Assembly: GCA_030062745.1 (NCBI GenBank)
Contig: CP099843.1
Location: 24,246,999 to 24,310,998 of the forward strand
From: Capitulum mitella
Lineage: Eukaryota > Arthropoda > Thecostraca > Pollicipedomorpha > Pollicipedidae
DNA length: 64,000 nt
Direction of reading: 5' to 3'
Within the stretch, counting starts at the first letter, position 1; each line of letters opens with the position of its first letter. The position numbers and the translations under genes are program-made. The notes under the pieces are model-generated. The model was given only the letters and a program-made list of their open reading frames with translations. It ran no database searches and was not told the DNA's origin. Below are positions 20,479-33,098 of the stretch, piece after piece.

Positions 20479-22217
20479 CTGAGGGCGGGACAGACACAGA
20501 CATATGCTGAGCGATGCACCACAGTCGATCTCATAGATAGACGAGAATAGCTTCACTCAGTTCTGAAAGGTTCGAAATGTTCATGTGGATATGAACAAGA
20601 AAGTACGAAAACGACTGAATAGAAGTGAAAGTTCGTGGATGGTTTTTGGTTTGCGAGCCAATGCATCATCCTAATAATTTCCCGACGACGAACTATTCCA
20701 GTATGTCTCTTTCACACATATCGTTTTCGCTTCTCGACTAAAATCTCCTGTCAATTCCAGTTTAGTTCTCTTACCAACAAAACCCCCTCCCGTCTCCCTG
20801 CTGACGGGATCGTACGGCGGGCCACGCGCTGCCCACACTTCTCCCACTCCCACCCCAGATACCCCGGCCGGGGGGGCGGTCAGGCGCACCGTCCCTGCCT
20901 CGTCTCTGCGACCAAGTTGCGCGATAAACGCCTCCCGGCGGACCGCGCTCGGTCCAACTTGCCGACTCCGACCGCCCTGGGCGGCGAGTTGGTCCGAAAT
21001 GTCGGCCCCAGTCCGTCCCGCGTCCCATCTAATGCCCTGCACGGCCCGGTGGAACGATTTGGTCGGCGCGCTCGTGTCGGAGCAATAACTGATTGCGCGC
21101 GACACGCGCCGGCCGCGCTGTCAGCTGTCGGGTCCGCCGACCGGCTCCGAGCGGCGTGTAACGGCGCGGTCAGGCCGGGTTAAGTCAGCCGCGCGGAAAC
21201 GTGTCCCGGGGCGGCACGCCACTGTGAAACTGCCCGGTCAGGTCGGATCAACTGGTTTGGGCTTGAGCGTGTGCCGCGTGACTTGCGAGCTGCTGCAGAA
21301 GTTACCGAAAACCGAAGTATGGCGCGTGAACGACTTCTGGCAGGTTGAGGTCAGGCAGTCAGACCAGCGATGACAACACCCGGAAAGGACTGGGATTTAA
21401 GCGACCTTGAAAACGGTACAAGAAATGTTAGTAATAGCCTGGTTGTGATGACCTCATGCGAACGAAGAAGAACACAACGTTTTTATCAGTATTGTTCATA
21501 ATATAACACTAATAACTACACCGACTCCTCTTAAGACGTGTTTTACGCTGGCGCACTGGTTATTTTCCTTAAACGGAAATGATGCATTGCATTTGTTGGT
21601 GGTCCTAGGTGTTGATATGCATATTACGGCAGAAGTCTAGCTTAATGTGAAACTTTCTTCCCTTTGATTGGAGAACGCGCAAAATCTTGATATTGACCTG
21701 ATGCCTGCGTAGTGAACGTGAAATGATGTATCGTTCTGTCCAAAGTTCTGGATCCCGTGGCGGTTGTATTCGAAAAGCCAGATTACCTCTGCTGGAGGCA
21801 GTGCAAAGTACCTGCTACTGCATATCTTACAAGTGGACGCACTTGTAATAACCACATATTTCTGACCAGCTTTACCATGCAGCCACTATAATGCCTGTTC
21901 TTCGCCATAATTTTGATCGACATGGCAATGCCAATCACAGGGTAGAGATGTTGACAAAGTTTGTGTACCGCCATCGTCTCTCATTACCCGAAGTTTACAC
22001 AGGAAGATTAATAGCACAAGCACGGCGTACGAGTGCTGGGCAGTGCATACAATCACCCCGGCCAGGCTGGTTATATGTTTGCCGCATGCCTTTCGTCGAA
22101 TTTCTGTCGAACGGGACAACCCGAGAAAAACTGTGACAGACCCTGTTACGGCAACCTTATCCACTCGGACGTCGCATGCGCTGAAATGAAAAGACCTGGA
22201 GTCAAAGACACCTCCCG

Positions 22218-23428
22218 TTAACCATCGCACGACCATCGGTCGGCGACGATCACGCCCGACTGCGGGGGGGACGATTGACCGCCCCCCTCTAACTCACGAA
22301 CGGCTGGTCGCACGATAAAAATAAGCACGCCGTTGTGACGGTGACGAGTAGTATTCGAAACTGGTCTCATTTTTTAGTTTTAAGATAATATGTAACCAAT
22401 TTACGTCTTATATATGTTTTCTCATGGCCGACTGCATGAGACCGAGAAACGGCCTGAATCTCAAGGGCTGTGACTAATAACGCATAGGTAGAGGTACCAA
22501 CGCGCAAGTAAAGGTCCGCAGATGCCGATACACGTCTAATTTCTCAGCTTTGATCAATACATACGCCGCAACGTTGAGTCAAAGACATGGATATTTTCAC
22601 GCCGGCTGTTGGCGTGCGCCGCAGTCGTACGCAGTAAGAAATGAACGGGAACTAATTTTAGCGTTCCTTTATTTTCGCGGCATAAGCCTATACATGTAAA
22701 TTTGATAGATCTTAGTGGTTTTTTTGATGGTTTCTCATGCTTAAATTTTGGAAAAAATTCATTAGTTACCAATCTACACAACTGGCGGAGCTTTATTCGC
22801 GAGAGCCTGCTTATTTCCAAAATATGCAATTTTATAACTTTTTGAGGTTCCTGGTATTACTTACGTCTGTGCAAGCCAGTTCTTCCATTTTCTACCCATT
22901 CTGAGTAATTCATCGCTGATTTTGACGGTGGTACATTTTGGCTCACAACAGTTATTCGTGACCTGACCTCAGGTCAATGGCTGGAAGTCATTGATACTTT
23001 GCCCAATGACGGTCACTAGATGTTTGCTTCATTCCACACTAATAATGTTATGAAACATTCCGCCAATTTCCGAAAAAAACGACATGTCTTAAAAATGGGC
23101 TTGACCTTAGGTCAATGACCCAGAAAATTGCAAAAAGTCTGAGATGGCAGATTTTTTTGCGTCTGTCAAGATGAGTAATCCCCGAGAGCATTATTGTGAT
23201 ATCTTGTTTTGTGAAAAAGTTAGAGGGCGCTAAACTTTTTTGGACATAGGTCCATTTGACCCGACCTAGGCCAAACACCTGACTTGACCTGAGATGAAAA
23301 CTTTGACACATAGTGTAGAAATGATGAGGCAAAAGGCACACGAAGTTTCATGTGCTTGTTCGTTCTCGCAATCCTAGAAAAACCTCAGGGAGGCGGCCAA
23401 CCTTCCCCACCCAGTTGGGGCGGGTTAA
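22218..23428 (+). mobile_element. TTAA-ended nonautonomous element, family B, full-length copy
   Basis: About 1.21 kb from TTAACCATCGC to GGGGCGGGTTAA. The first 300 bp and last 300 bp are matched in the copies at 60950-63300. The interior is packed with TGACCT/AGGTCA words (for example GACCTGACCTCAGGTCAATG near 22960). No coding frame. Confidence 0.8.
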
Positions 23429-24291
23429 ACAGGTCCTGTGCACAGAAATGGACAGGCCTTTTTCCGGCGATGGCAGGGCTCAGTATGTGTGTCTGCATTG
23501 AGTTAAAATCCCTCCATGAATGGTAATCGGAGACTTGCGCCATTCAGGCAGAAGATGGTCTCCGTCTCGCAATAAAAATCGTACGATCAGACGTACAAGC
23601 AGAAAAACCGGTAGGTGGACATGATAATAGTCCCCATAGGATCCTATCATCCTATCATTCAAATCCCCCTAGGAAACTATCATTTTCAACAAAGTGTATG
23701 CCGCGTCGCAGCCACAGTATATATTTTGGGATCGTTTCAAATCCTCTCTATCAGTATCCCTACCAATCACTTGACATCCATGAAGATAAAAAACGCACAA
23801 ATTGAATTCTTTGCTATGTCACTGATGTAAGTTTTAACCCGCGCCCTAATAGGTCTTTGAAGCTTACACAAACTGGAGCTTTTTACTGCACCCGTATTCC
23901 GTTGTTTATAGACACACTCGCATGAAATTTCTCATGCAGAATGCTTGCAACACGATCATAGCGATAACGTATGGAAATATGTGCATACAACATGTGTGTG
24001 GGAAAATAGGATAAGTCCTAACGTCAGCATAATGGCATTGGCCATGTCCGTGTCTCAGCTGTTTTCAGTATATTCTGTAGTTTTGCATGCAGAATCCTTG
24101 CGATATTGACGCAACAATAACGTGTCAAAATTATGTGTGCACCCTGCAGAGGTTAATGCTAGCGTCGTCATAGGCCACTGATATTGACCACGCTCTATCT
24201 GGACTGTTTATCAACACACGCTCATGAATATTGACATACAGAATCATCACTCCTTATCTCAGAATCGTCAGCACCGCTTATCTCGCCCAAT

Positions 24292-24436
24292 CAGGAGCGG
24301 ATCCAGGATTCCGAGAATGGGGGCCGTGGTGCATAGCCATTGCAGTGGCTAGTCATCCTCAGATGACCAGATTAACACGCACAAAGGCATCGAAGAGGGG
24401 AGGGTGCATGTGTCCCCCCCCCTGGATCCGCCACTG
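24292..24436. mobile_element. Short hAT-like MITE (145 bp)
   Basis: Ends are CAGGAGCGGATCCAGG and, inverted, CCTGGATCCGCCACTG. The CAGNGGCGGATCCAG terminus is a common hAT-type MITE end in invertebrates (from memory). An 8-bp target duplication is not evident. Confidence 0.6.
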
Positions 24437-25649
24437 CTGACGCGTGACGGGATCAGGGGACCGGTGTGCGGATGCGGTATCTTCCGGGCGGCTGGTGCAG
24501 CGCGGCTCGCCGGCTGGCCGGCCATGCCCATCACATAACTGCGTTTTTGTCGTGGTGTCCAGAGCCATCGTCCAGGTGCGACAATGATTGGCAGGTCTAT
24601 GCACATTTGCTTGGGGAAAAGACACGAGAAAGGGTTGCCACTTGCTTGATGCCTTTCCCGCACATGTAAGAAAAACCACAGGTTTGTTAAATAAAGAAAC
24701 GCCCCACATCAGTGCAAAGTTTAATATGCATCGCCATGTCGCCATCGTCTCAGGGCGTAGGGCCTCAGATATATACAATCCGAACATAAACGCCGATTTA
24801 GATTCTTCCTCATGCAGGACAAATTATCATAAAGCGAACTTCCACCCTTTGTTCCTGACACCGTCATCGAGAGGTAAAGCATATTTACTCGTGTTTTTAG
24901 CTATGTCGTTTACAAGATTCGTTTGAAATCCTTTCAGACGCTAACGATTCGTAACAATACGAACAGGATGGATTATACATTGCCTTCCCTTTTTTACGGT
25001 TGCTGGATGCTCACTGATGAGTATTTGGGTATATTTTGCATGTCAGTAGATATTTTAAATCACTGGGCCTTATTTTAGTTTACCTTTGAAGGCCCCCCGA
25101 CGGCAAAATGCAATCCACGAGGGACCGATAAATCTGACATATCACCATTTTTGTGATTCCTGACACTATCATTCATCCATTTTGTATCTTGAGAAATTCA
25201 TAATCGCAGGTATGTCTCGAGGATTCGTTTGATTTCTCTTGCAACAACACTGGACGGTTAGTAAGTTGTGAAGTAATGGAGGGTGGCCGAATAAATCACC
25301 AGCGAAAACTTAGCTCTAAAAAAGTTCCCGGAATAGGGAAACTGTCTGACTTAAAAAAGCCTACGTTTTGCCAGCTCAAGCCTGCCTCTCGGCAATAGCA
25401 AGGGGCACGTTTCATCGCGGAGGAGGAGGCCATACATATGACTTTTATCGGGCGTGCCTTCAACGTAACGCGCAGGATTTACATTAATCAGGCCGCAGTT
25501 CCACGCTGGGCCCTCTGCGGAGGATCATGATCAGAGTACCAGACCGCTTTGCTGTTGCCACCGTGTCCCTTTTACTTTATAACCTTGTCAATGTTTTTTT
25601 TTGCATTTTTTCGTCAATCCACCGGACAGCCTGTCCGCTGTGGACTGCA

Positions 25650-25835
25650 AGCTCTGCGCTGGTGATCTCGAGACTGCGGTGTACAGATCCTGTTCTGATG
25701 GTCCCAGGACCGCACTGACCCTGTTCTGGTGGTACGAGGACCGCAGTACACATGTTTTGGCGACCCTAGGACTGACGTGGACCGACCCTGTCCTGGCGAC
25801 CAAGACTGTGGCGTACTTGCTCTGCAGATGTCATA
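25650..25835. repeat. Degenerate tandem repeat beside exon 6
   Basis: Four to five diverged units of about 31-36 bp with the core GACCGCAGTACACATGTTTTGG / CCCTGTTCTGGTGGTACGAG on the plus strand. About 100 bp below the donor of exon 6. Confidence 0.65.
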
Positions 25836-25934
25836 ACTGGTGGAGAAACCACGCCCGGTGATCAGGGCGGCGGCGTGCCTGTTACTGGGGGACGCCATGT
25901 GCCTGAGGTGTGCAGGTCCTTCCGTCGGCCTCAC

Positions 25935-26128
25935 CCGGTCGGAGACGTCGTGCAGCTGGACGGTGGTGGACGGTCCCGGCCTCTGGGCCGGCTCGGCGCG
26001 CCGGTACGTCAGACGGTAGCCGGTGAACTCGCCGTTCAGCGTGCGGTTCGCCGGCGGCACCCAGCCCACCTCCAGCGACGTGGAGGACCGGCTCCTGACG
26101 TACGTCAGGTTCGGAGCTGCTCCCGGAC
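25935..26128 (-). CDS. Exon 6: first half of fibronectin III domain 2
   Basis: Codes residues 272-335. Shows PGAAPNLTYV, then TSLEVGWVPPANRTLNG with the FN3 tryptophan and proline-rich turn, then FTGYRLTYRR and a Pro/Arg-rich stretch ending VQLHDVSDR. Acceptor CCCCCAG completes a CGT codon with exon 5. Donor GTGAGG lies in phase 0. A degenerate tandem repeat lies about 100 bp beyond the donor. Confidence 0.9.
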
Positions 26129-27280
26129 CTGGGGGAAGGTGGTGGTCACGCAGCCGGACGCACCCCGCCGTTTGTCGTCAGGTGGCGCGCGTTTCGTGTG
26201 GACGTCCCAACAGGCAGGAGTCGCGGTAAAGGGGCAGGCTTCACGAAATGCCATGACACGCCGAGTAACGGCCGATTCTCAGCGCTGAAACCGAGCCGTC
26301 TGCACGAACGAAAAGCAAAGTCCAAGGTCAGCAGGCGCCTGCGCGCGCGCCTACAGAAAAACGTGGACGGACGCGACCGCGCCTATACGAGGATCGAGGA
26401 AGCTAGAATGTTTCATTTCAATTCAATGATTTCCCGCTGCTGACGAGAGCGGACAGTCCTCAACAGGATATCGCTCTCTCAGTTCAGTCGCCGTGCCATG
26501 TCTGGCATAAAATATCGTAATTAGGCTAGTGGAATTGTCACTGAGTGCTTTCAGTATTTATGCAGGAATGTTGCAACGTGATGATCGATGATGAATCACT
26601 GTGGCAGATATTGTCGCAAAACTATGTACGATGTGAGCGTTATCTCTATGTCTCAAAACAAAACTACGTGAGCGTTATCAGATCAGTTCTTTCCAAACAG
26701 CAGCATTGGGCTTATCCAATAAAATGAACAGAAGAGAGTTCGGGCGGCTGGCGATGCTTAATCCGTTGTAAAGGATTATATCGAGAACATTCTGCTGCAG
26801 TCATGTGGTACTGTTATCAGCTGTGGACGAGTGAGGGCGGAAGCAGAATGGTGCAAACAGACGGGCACGCAGACGTGCAGTATAACGGACGACCGGTTTG
26901 TAGTGTGAATCGGCCCTGAGGTTTTGCGAAAACGGCCGAAGTGAATTGATATAAGAAAACACATTCACCTGTATTTGCGATTAGTAAACACAAATGTTTT
27001 GCTGCGGTCGCGGATGCATTTGCTAATGTTTTCTTATGCTTATGACAGTGGCCAAAGGTCCTTCTTAAGTGTAGCAAAACGAGCCCATTGAACATGACAT
27101 CGGGTGGACAATCATTGCAGAGATAACTGAATTTCTTAGGGCGTTTCCCCAAAGTGACACGTTCGCCTCAATGAAACGTACGAATCTCTTCTTTCGGGGA
27201 ACACCTGCGTGCCACACTGGTCGACGCGCGTCTCCGGTACAAAGATACGAGTCAAATCGTCGAGTCAAGTAGCCACTTAC
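26129..27280 (-). other. Intron 5
   Basis: A 1.15-kb intron with GTAAGT donor and CCCCCAG acceptor. Nothing else recognised. Confidence 0.85.
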
Positions 27281-27492
27281 GTTCTCTGAGCGTGATGACC
27301 GGATACGAGGCGTCACTTGGTTGGCTGTAGCCCTGGGCGTTGACGGCCACCACGCGGAACGTGTAGACGGTGAAGGGGCTGAGGCCGGAGACGGTGACGT
27401 TGGTGTGGTTGTTGACCGTCCTCTGGCCGGCCTCCACCGGCGGCCAGGCCCCGCTTTCTCCGTACCTGCCGGCCCGCCGCCAGACGGCGCTG
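27281..27492 (-). CDS. Exon 5: second half of fibronectin III domain 1
   Basis: Codes residues 201-270. It carries the FN3 F-G strands: NVTVSGLSPFTVYTFRVVAV with the conserved L-x-P and Y-x-F-x-V, then NAQGYSQPS. Several N-glycosylation sites are visible (NHT, NVT). Donor GTAAGT in phase 1. The acceptor is a tandem CAGCAG: use of the second AG (exon edge 27489) would remove one serine codon and keep the frame. Confidence 0.9.
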
Positions 27493-28052
27493 CTGAGATA
27501 AACACTGACCGGACAGGGATGACCGGGGACGGAATCGGAGCCATCTCACATCCGAACAGGGACGCACCTCGAGAGTCCACTAGACAGTTATCTGGCCTTT
27601 AAATGCTCATCTGTTGTGCTGAGCCGGAACGTGAGTTAACTTGGGAATTTGCGAGTGTGACGTCCCCAGTCTTGACGCTCGACTAGGTGCAGATAACTTA
27701 GCGCGTGACTTGCAGTAATTCTGTCGAGATGAGAAGCTTAAACAGTGATCCTGAGTATGTTCTTAGTCTTGACATTTTGTAAACAAGGTGGGAGTTTTAA
27801 AGCGTATCCTCCATCACCGAAATGCAGTCTCGAGTCCTATGTTCCGCATAGCACATAAGCAATGCGGCACAGTCTAATAAATGGAGTCTTGCGGTGATGT
27901 CTTCAGGCCTAAGCCGGCCAGTGCGGGTTTACCGTCACTGAATCTTCAGAAGTAGCTACAGAAGTAGAAGTAGTGTAATCGTAACAAAGCTCAAACGACC
28001 TGACCCGGACAACCAGAAATCAAGGAAGTCAATTGGCATTCCTAAGACCACA

Positions 28053-28200
28053 GTGGTACCAACGAGAGAATAACAACTAGAGTTGCTCTCGTTGTTGTAT
28101 ATTGTTGTCTGTTGTATGCTGTTGCGAACAACAGCAATTACTTATACTACATTGATACCAACGAGAGCAAAAACAACAGAGCAACAACTATGACGCCGTT
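28053..28200. repeat. Cluster of CAACGAGAG inverted and direct repeats
   Basis: CAACGAGAG and its inverse CTCTCGTTG flank a 17-bp loop at about 28063-28097. A second direct copy of TACCAACGAGAG follows about 100 bp later, with GTTGTT/AACAAC-rich sequence between. Confidence 0.7.
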
Positions 28201-28249
28201 GACGCAGAATGCGCGGAAAATCTCGCCGCTTTTCTGTCGTCGATTTCAA

Positions 28250-28765
28250 ACGCGGGCTTCACATGACGCTAGACAGGACGCGCCGTCACCACTGCGGCCG
28301 CTCTCTCAGCCCGTCAGATCACAGCGCGCCGTTTCCCCGGACGGCCCCGTCGCGTCTGTCAATCACAAACGCGTCGGCCGCGTCGGCGGCGGGCGCCGTC
28401 ACACAGCGGCCGGGGCGGGGCCGGCTGGCCGACCATCGCTCGCCAGTTGTGCCCGCGCGTTAACGCGGATGGGATGGCCGGCGGCACGTGCGGCCCCTGC
28501 AGATGGCCGGCCGCGATCGCGCCGAATGCCCGGCACGTGGCGACTTATGCCGGGTGGGTGATCGGAATCGGCCGCCGGCTGGTAACGGCTGGCGGCGGCG
28601 GACCGGGGCCGCAGCCCGCCAGATACGAGCCCTCGCCGCCGCCGCCGCCGCCGGCGGGCCGGCACGTACCGGCGGCGGCGGCGGCGGCGGCGGCACGATT
28701 CGCTCTGGGTCGGCTGAGAGGCGGGCTTTGCGAAGGGGCAGCCCGAGAGGAGGAACGGGCGTCGA
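28250..28765. other. CpG-rich island with facing CCG and CGG triplet runs
   Basis: Very GC- and CpG-rich block in intron 4. At 28634-28694 an interrupted CCG run is followed by a CGG run, so one strand can fold on itself. It has open frames on both strands but no recognised protein motif and no splice-phase role in the receptor. Could be a regulatory island. Confidence 0.55.
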
Positions 28766-30139
28766 GGGTGGTGATATGTGATTTGCGGTGCAGATTCTTC
28801 GCTAGCTGCTGGAATGTTGGGTAGTGTTTGTTTCACACTATTCATGAGGGTGGATTACCCCGGACCCGCCTGGGGTCTTTCAACATTCGCGATAGCCTGG
28901 AAAATTAACAATTATTAGATTAACCAAGAATTATTAAAAATATATATATTTTTTTAAAAATCGTGTCCTGTGAACTCATCCCAGGACGTGACACTTGATC
29001 CCTCGTGTCGATCTGTGATGTCAGAAGTGGCGAAAATGCTAGAACGTACGGCCGAAAGCGCATCAGTTGAGTGGCAATTCGGAAATTCGTGTCAAACGAA
29101 AGTCCACAATTTGACGTCTCTAATACGGCGCCACAAGTACCTAGATGTGTGGCAGTGAGGGTTGAACACTAGCTTGTCGTACTCCCGGTCGCTTTCCCCT
29201 ATTCAGATCCGGCTCTCTCCCTCCCTCCTTATGCTGCTTGAATTGAAGTTCACTTGCGCATCACGCAATTTGATCGTTACGCCTCGCATTGTTAAAAGTT
29301 TCGCAAACAGCGGCAGCGCTCGGCCGACTCGGTCCGCAACTGCTCGGCGGCAGCCGACCTGGCCGACGACACCCGGGGGGCCGGTCCGTCTAATCACAAA
29401 CACAACAGTTTTTGTTGGATTGGCATGATTTTCGTACCTTTAGATAACGCATTAAATAGTTATGTTTTGGGCGGAAAATAATCATATGAGTCCGCTGGAT
29501 CTCGTTAGTAAGAAAACATCCAGCATTTTCAACATATTTAGACCGTCAGCTTATTAGCTACTTATGCCTAGAACTGGCCACGAAAATATAAAAATACGCA
29601 TGTCCTACGCTTGCCTGTTGAATTCCTTTTTAAGATTTCGGCATTATTCTATGTTTTTCTGGGAGGCATGACAGAATTGTCGAATAAAAGTTTACCCTCA
29701 GAGGGCAAAAACGCGCGGTTGCAAATCGACCAAGATCATGACAATATTTTGCTTCTAATTTCGATAATATTGAAGGCATGGAAATATTTCCACGTTACAG
29801 TATGTCATGATGCTCAATGACAGAGGAACAAAAGTGTGGTGACCCTATCAAGTGTGATTCGAACAAAATCCACAAAAAAGCGGAGGCGGTTACTTTTATC
29901 CCCGCCCCCCCCCCCCAGTTACCGTGTGTTAAATTTTACTTTAGCCTTCTGTGAGAAGCCTAATTTCGTATCACCTATAAGTCCATACATATCGCACAAG
30001 CTTGTCTTGTCTGACTGCTAATGGTAGCCTTTGTTCCTTGAAACGTCCAATACTCAGCCAACAAACAGCCACCAGCGCAAATCCTGTTATGGCGTCTGGC
30101 CGTTTGAGAGAGTAATTCAGACCTGGACCCAGGCTGCAG

Positions 30140-31020
30140 GGTTCCATCCCGGCGCGTGGCTTTTTGCCGCGGCGCGTCACAGTTCGCGGCGCGCCGCCGG
30201 GCCCGGTGATTCACACCTAATCCGGCGCCGCGACAGGCCGGCCGGCCAGCTGATTGCCGCTCATTAGTCTCGCCCGCTAAGTGGCGGATTCATCATTTGC
30301 CACAGAGCTCGTTACCGCCGATTGGCGCCATTCCGGGCGGCGGCTGGCGACACGGGCGGCCCGGGCCGGGGCCGACTGGCCGCCCGTGGCGGTGCTGCTC
30401 AGTGTCTGCCCTCGCCGCTGCAGCCGCCGCCCGCGGCGTCCGATCGGGCGGCTCCGGGCCGATCGCCGGGCGGGAGCCGCCGGGTCGGGAGCGGCCGCCG
30501 AGGGAGCCAGGGAGGCGCTGGAGGGATCACGCTGGAGGCAAGGCCGGCATCTCATCAGCAGGCATCGGGACACGGCCGGGACTTCGTGTTGCTCTGGGCT
30601 CGGCGGTTCCTTACACATAGCATAAATGACCACCACATGAATTCAGGAAGGCGCGCCACAAATTCACATGGTATAAAAACACAACAACTGCACATTTCCG
30701 TGAAAGTCGTACGGCGGCAGCCATCCCTCGCATTGATTAAAGTCACCTCGCGTTTCCTCAGGCGACGGCGCGACGCCGGCGACCGGCCAAACAGGAAACA
30801 CCTCGATACAAATGGCACGACCCAAACACTGGACACGGCTCTATTGAGTTTGCAGTGCCGGAGGCCAGCGCGCACATGATCCGGCCATATTCATCACGGC
30901 GCCGCGTGCAGCGATATTGACCGGACACTGGGGCGGCCGCCGCCGAGCCGGAGACATTCCGGCTCGATTCGGACATCGCCCTGACGGCTGCCGGCTCCCG
31001 GGGGCGGGTACGAGGATTCG
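30140..31020. other. CpG-rich islands in intron 4
   Basis: Two neighbouring GC-rich blocks (about 30140-30560 and 30750-31020), with ATTAGTC/GATTGCC-type AT-containing words set in GC-rich sequence. No exon signature. Regulatory role is only a guess. Confidence 0.45.
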
Positions 31021-31482
31021 AACGTCACTGATAGAGGTAGCTGCGGGTAGTCTTGTAGGTTATGACACCGTGCGCTCGGTGTCATTGGAATGCCGGCATC
31101 GGAGTTGTTAAGGTGGGCGATCTGCCGCTAGCATACACGCTGCGAGTTACACTCGTATTTCAGACATGACCGTATCACAAGAAAGCTTGCCATTCCAGCG
31201 AATATTTATTTCATTATAAATCCGTTTTAAAATGGCTTGCGTCATGACATAGGTGATACGTGGAAGTAGAATGTGAGGCTAAGGCGATCGCTTACCCAAA
31301 GAGGAATGTAAATAATCTGACTGACACTGACTGGCGACCATCATGCCTAGATGTATAACAAAGTGGTTCGCCTTCACTTATCGCACACAAGGCTGAGCGT
31401 ACGTACACGGCAAGGGCATGGCGAACCGCCAGCGGGACCATCATTAATAAGGCGCACAGCGGAGAGGTCGTGTGAAGCTCAC

Positions 31483-31606
31483 CTGGTCTGGATGACGTAG
31501 TGCTGTATGGGGCTATTGTTAGTCCTGAAGCTGGGCGCCCAGCTGAGGTTCACCTGGCGGGACTGGTGTTTGATCACCATCGGGCGTCCCGGCCGGCTGG
31601 GCACAT
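31483..31606 (-). CDS. Exon 4: first half of fibronectin III domain 1
   Basis: Codes residues 160-199. Shows the FN3 opening: VPSRPGRPMV, then QVNLSWAPSF with the conserved tryptophan, then SPIQHYVIQT with the C-strand tyrosine. Acceptor GCGTTTCAG; donor GTGAGC in phase 2. A dinucleotide repeat (CT on the plus strand) sits about 70 bp upstream of the acceptor in the intron. Confidence 0.88.
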
Positions 31607-31672
31607 CTGAAACGCGGCAGTAGGAGCACTGAACTCTCTCAGCATCATACGGCAAAAACAGCCTCTGTCTTT

Positions 31673-31698
31673 CACTCTCTCTCTCTCTCTCTCTCTCT
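31673..31698. repeat. CT dinucleotide microsatellite
   Basis: About 12 CT pairs on the plus strand (AG on the gene strand), roughly 70 bp upstream of the exon 4 acceptor. Confidence 0.95.
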
Positions 31699-32294
31699 TC
31701 CTCACCTTTATCTATTCTTCTCTCCCTTTTCCCTCTTTTGCTTTGCTTCTGTTTTGTAAGTTCTGATTTATCAACTGGTGTGCTAACATTCGTCACATTT
31801 AACATGACGGACGGGGGGAGACAGAAGCTGTGCTGTAATTTTGATAACCGTACATCACATTTAGATGCATTTCATCTCTAGTGTTTTTCAAGTCGCATCC
31901 TAAACGCATTGCATGCAAATATTTCGCAGCACAGGCAACAGAACAGAAGGCAAAGAGATTAACTCGAGAAAAGACAAGGAATTTTGGCATTGGAGGAATA
32001 TAAGTGAATTAAAAGCTCAGACCAGTTGTACCTAAATGAAGGCTTCATCTACAGCGAATACAGCTGTCATATCTCTTACAAAATCTCAGTTCAACAAGCA
32101 AGGTCATATTGATTGTGATGAAAACTAACAACGGACGGAATGCATAAACAGCCTCGTACGTCCAAGTAGATCTTTCGTGACACTTTGCGTCGTGAGTGCC
32201 CCAGTTTTCCCTAAGCCCAACGCGCACTGCATTATCTCCTGTTATTCCTTCGCGTCATTAGAGTCAGCCCGCCGACCTTCGCCCAGCCATGTGC

Positions 32295-32590
32295 GACACA
32301 GGCCGGCAGCAGTCCAGCAGAATAGTGCCGACAGCAGTGCCGCGGCACAGTGCCGGCAGCAGCGCCGGCAACAGCAGAACCGTGCCGGCAACAGTGCGAC
32401 AGGATAAGCCGGCAAATGTGCCGCGGAACAGTGTAGGAGAACAGTACGACAGTGGAGCGCCGGCTATAGTGCGGGGGAACAGCGCAAACAACAGTGCGAC
32501 GGAACGGTGCCGGCAACGGGGCGACAGCACATTGCCAGCAACAGCGCAACGGAACAGCGCCGGCAACAGCGCGGCGGAAGTCGTCGGCAG
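32295..32590. repeat. GC-rich degenerate minisatellite, unit about 15-17 bp
   Basis: Around 18 imperfect copies of a GTGCCGGCAACAGTGC-like unit in intron 3. Long ORFs on both strands here come from the repeat. Confidence 0.75.
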
Positions 32591-33098
32591 CGGTCGGCGC
32601 CGTCGGACGCTCATGGGAGTCAACACGGCCGATTATTGCGCGGAACGACCCTGGCCCAGACTGCGGCCCGGAAAACCTCTGCTGGCCGACGGCAAGACGC
32701 ACTGAAACTTCGTCCGGAACGACCAAAACATTAGAAACGACCAAAACATTGGCCGTCCGGAGCGCTGACGACCGACGAAATTGAGGAATCCGAGTGGAGT
32801 CGAGCATCCCTGTTTGCTTCATGCAGCTCTTGCTTAGATTTAGAGCAGCGTTTCTGCAATGCCGTCGCATATAAACGATGACTAGGGGTTTTAATGACGG
32901 CGTTGATGAAGATGAACCATGCATATCAATGACAAATCGAGGGTCGTATAAAACTAAAAACCATCTGCCATGGACGAGTTTACGGTCTGTTTGACTTGTG
33001 GCCTGGTAGCAAAAACAAGCGATATACTCAAAAAGAACAAAGCAAGAAACCGGGAACAGGACACCACACGAATGCTTCTCTCGTCCATTTTATCTTAC

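Larger units (their letters stand above)
20479..25934 (-). other. Intron 6 (5.5 kb)
   Basis: Holds a CpG-rich island at 20800-21240, the family B TTAA element at 22218-23428, a diverged ~155-bp repeated segment at about 23835-24270, a short hAT-like MITE at 24292-24436 and a degenerate tandem repeat near exon 6. The rest shows no recognised element. Confidence 0.75.
27493..31482 (-). other. Intron 4 (4.0 kb), overall
   Basis: Apart from the CAACGAGAG repeats and the CpG islands, it has a homopolymer C-run near 29900 and nothing recognised. Confidence 0.75.
31607..33098 (-). other. Intron 3
   Basis: A 1.5-kb intron holding the CT microsatellite and the GC-rich minisatellite. Nothing else recognised. 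Confidence 0.8.

Noticed and set aside
32232-32924. 230-codon minus-strand ORF
   Set aside because: Arises from the GC-rich 15-17 bp minisatellite.
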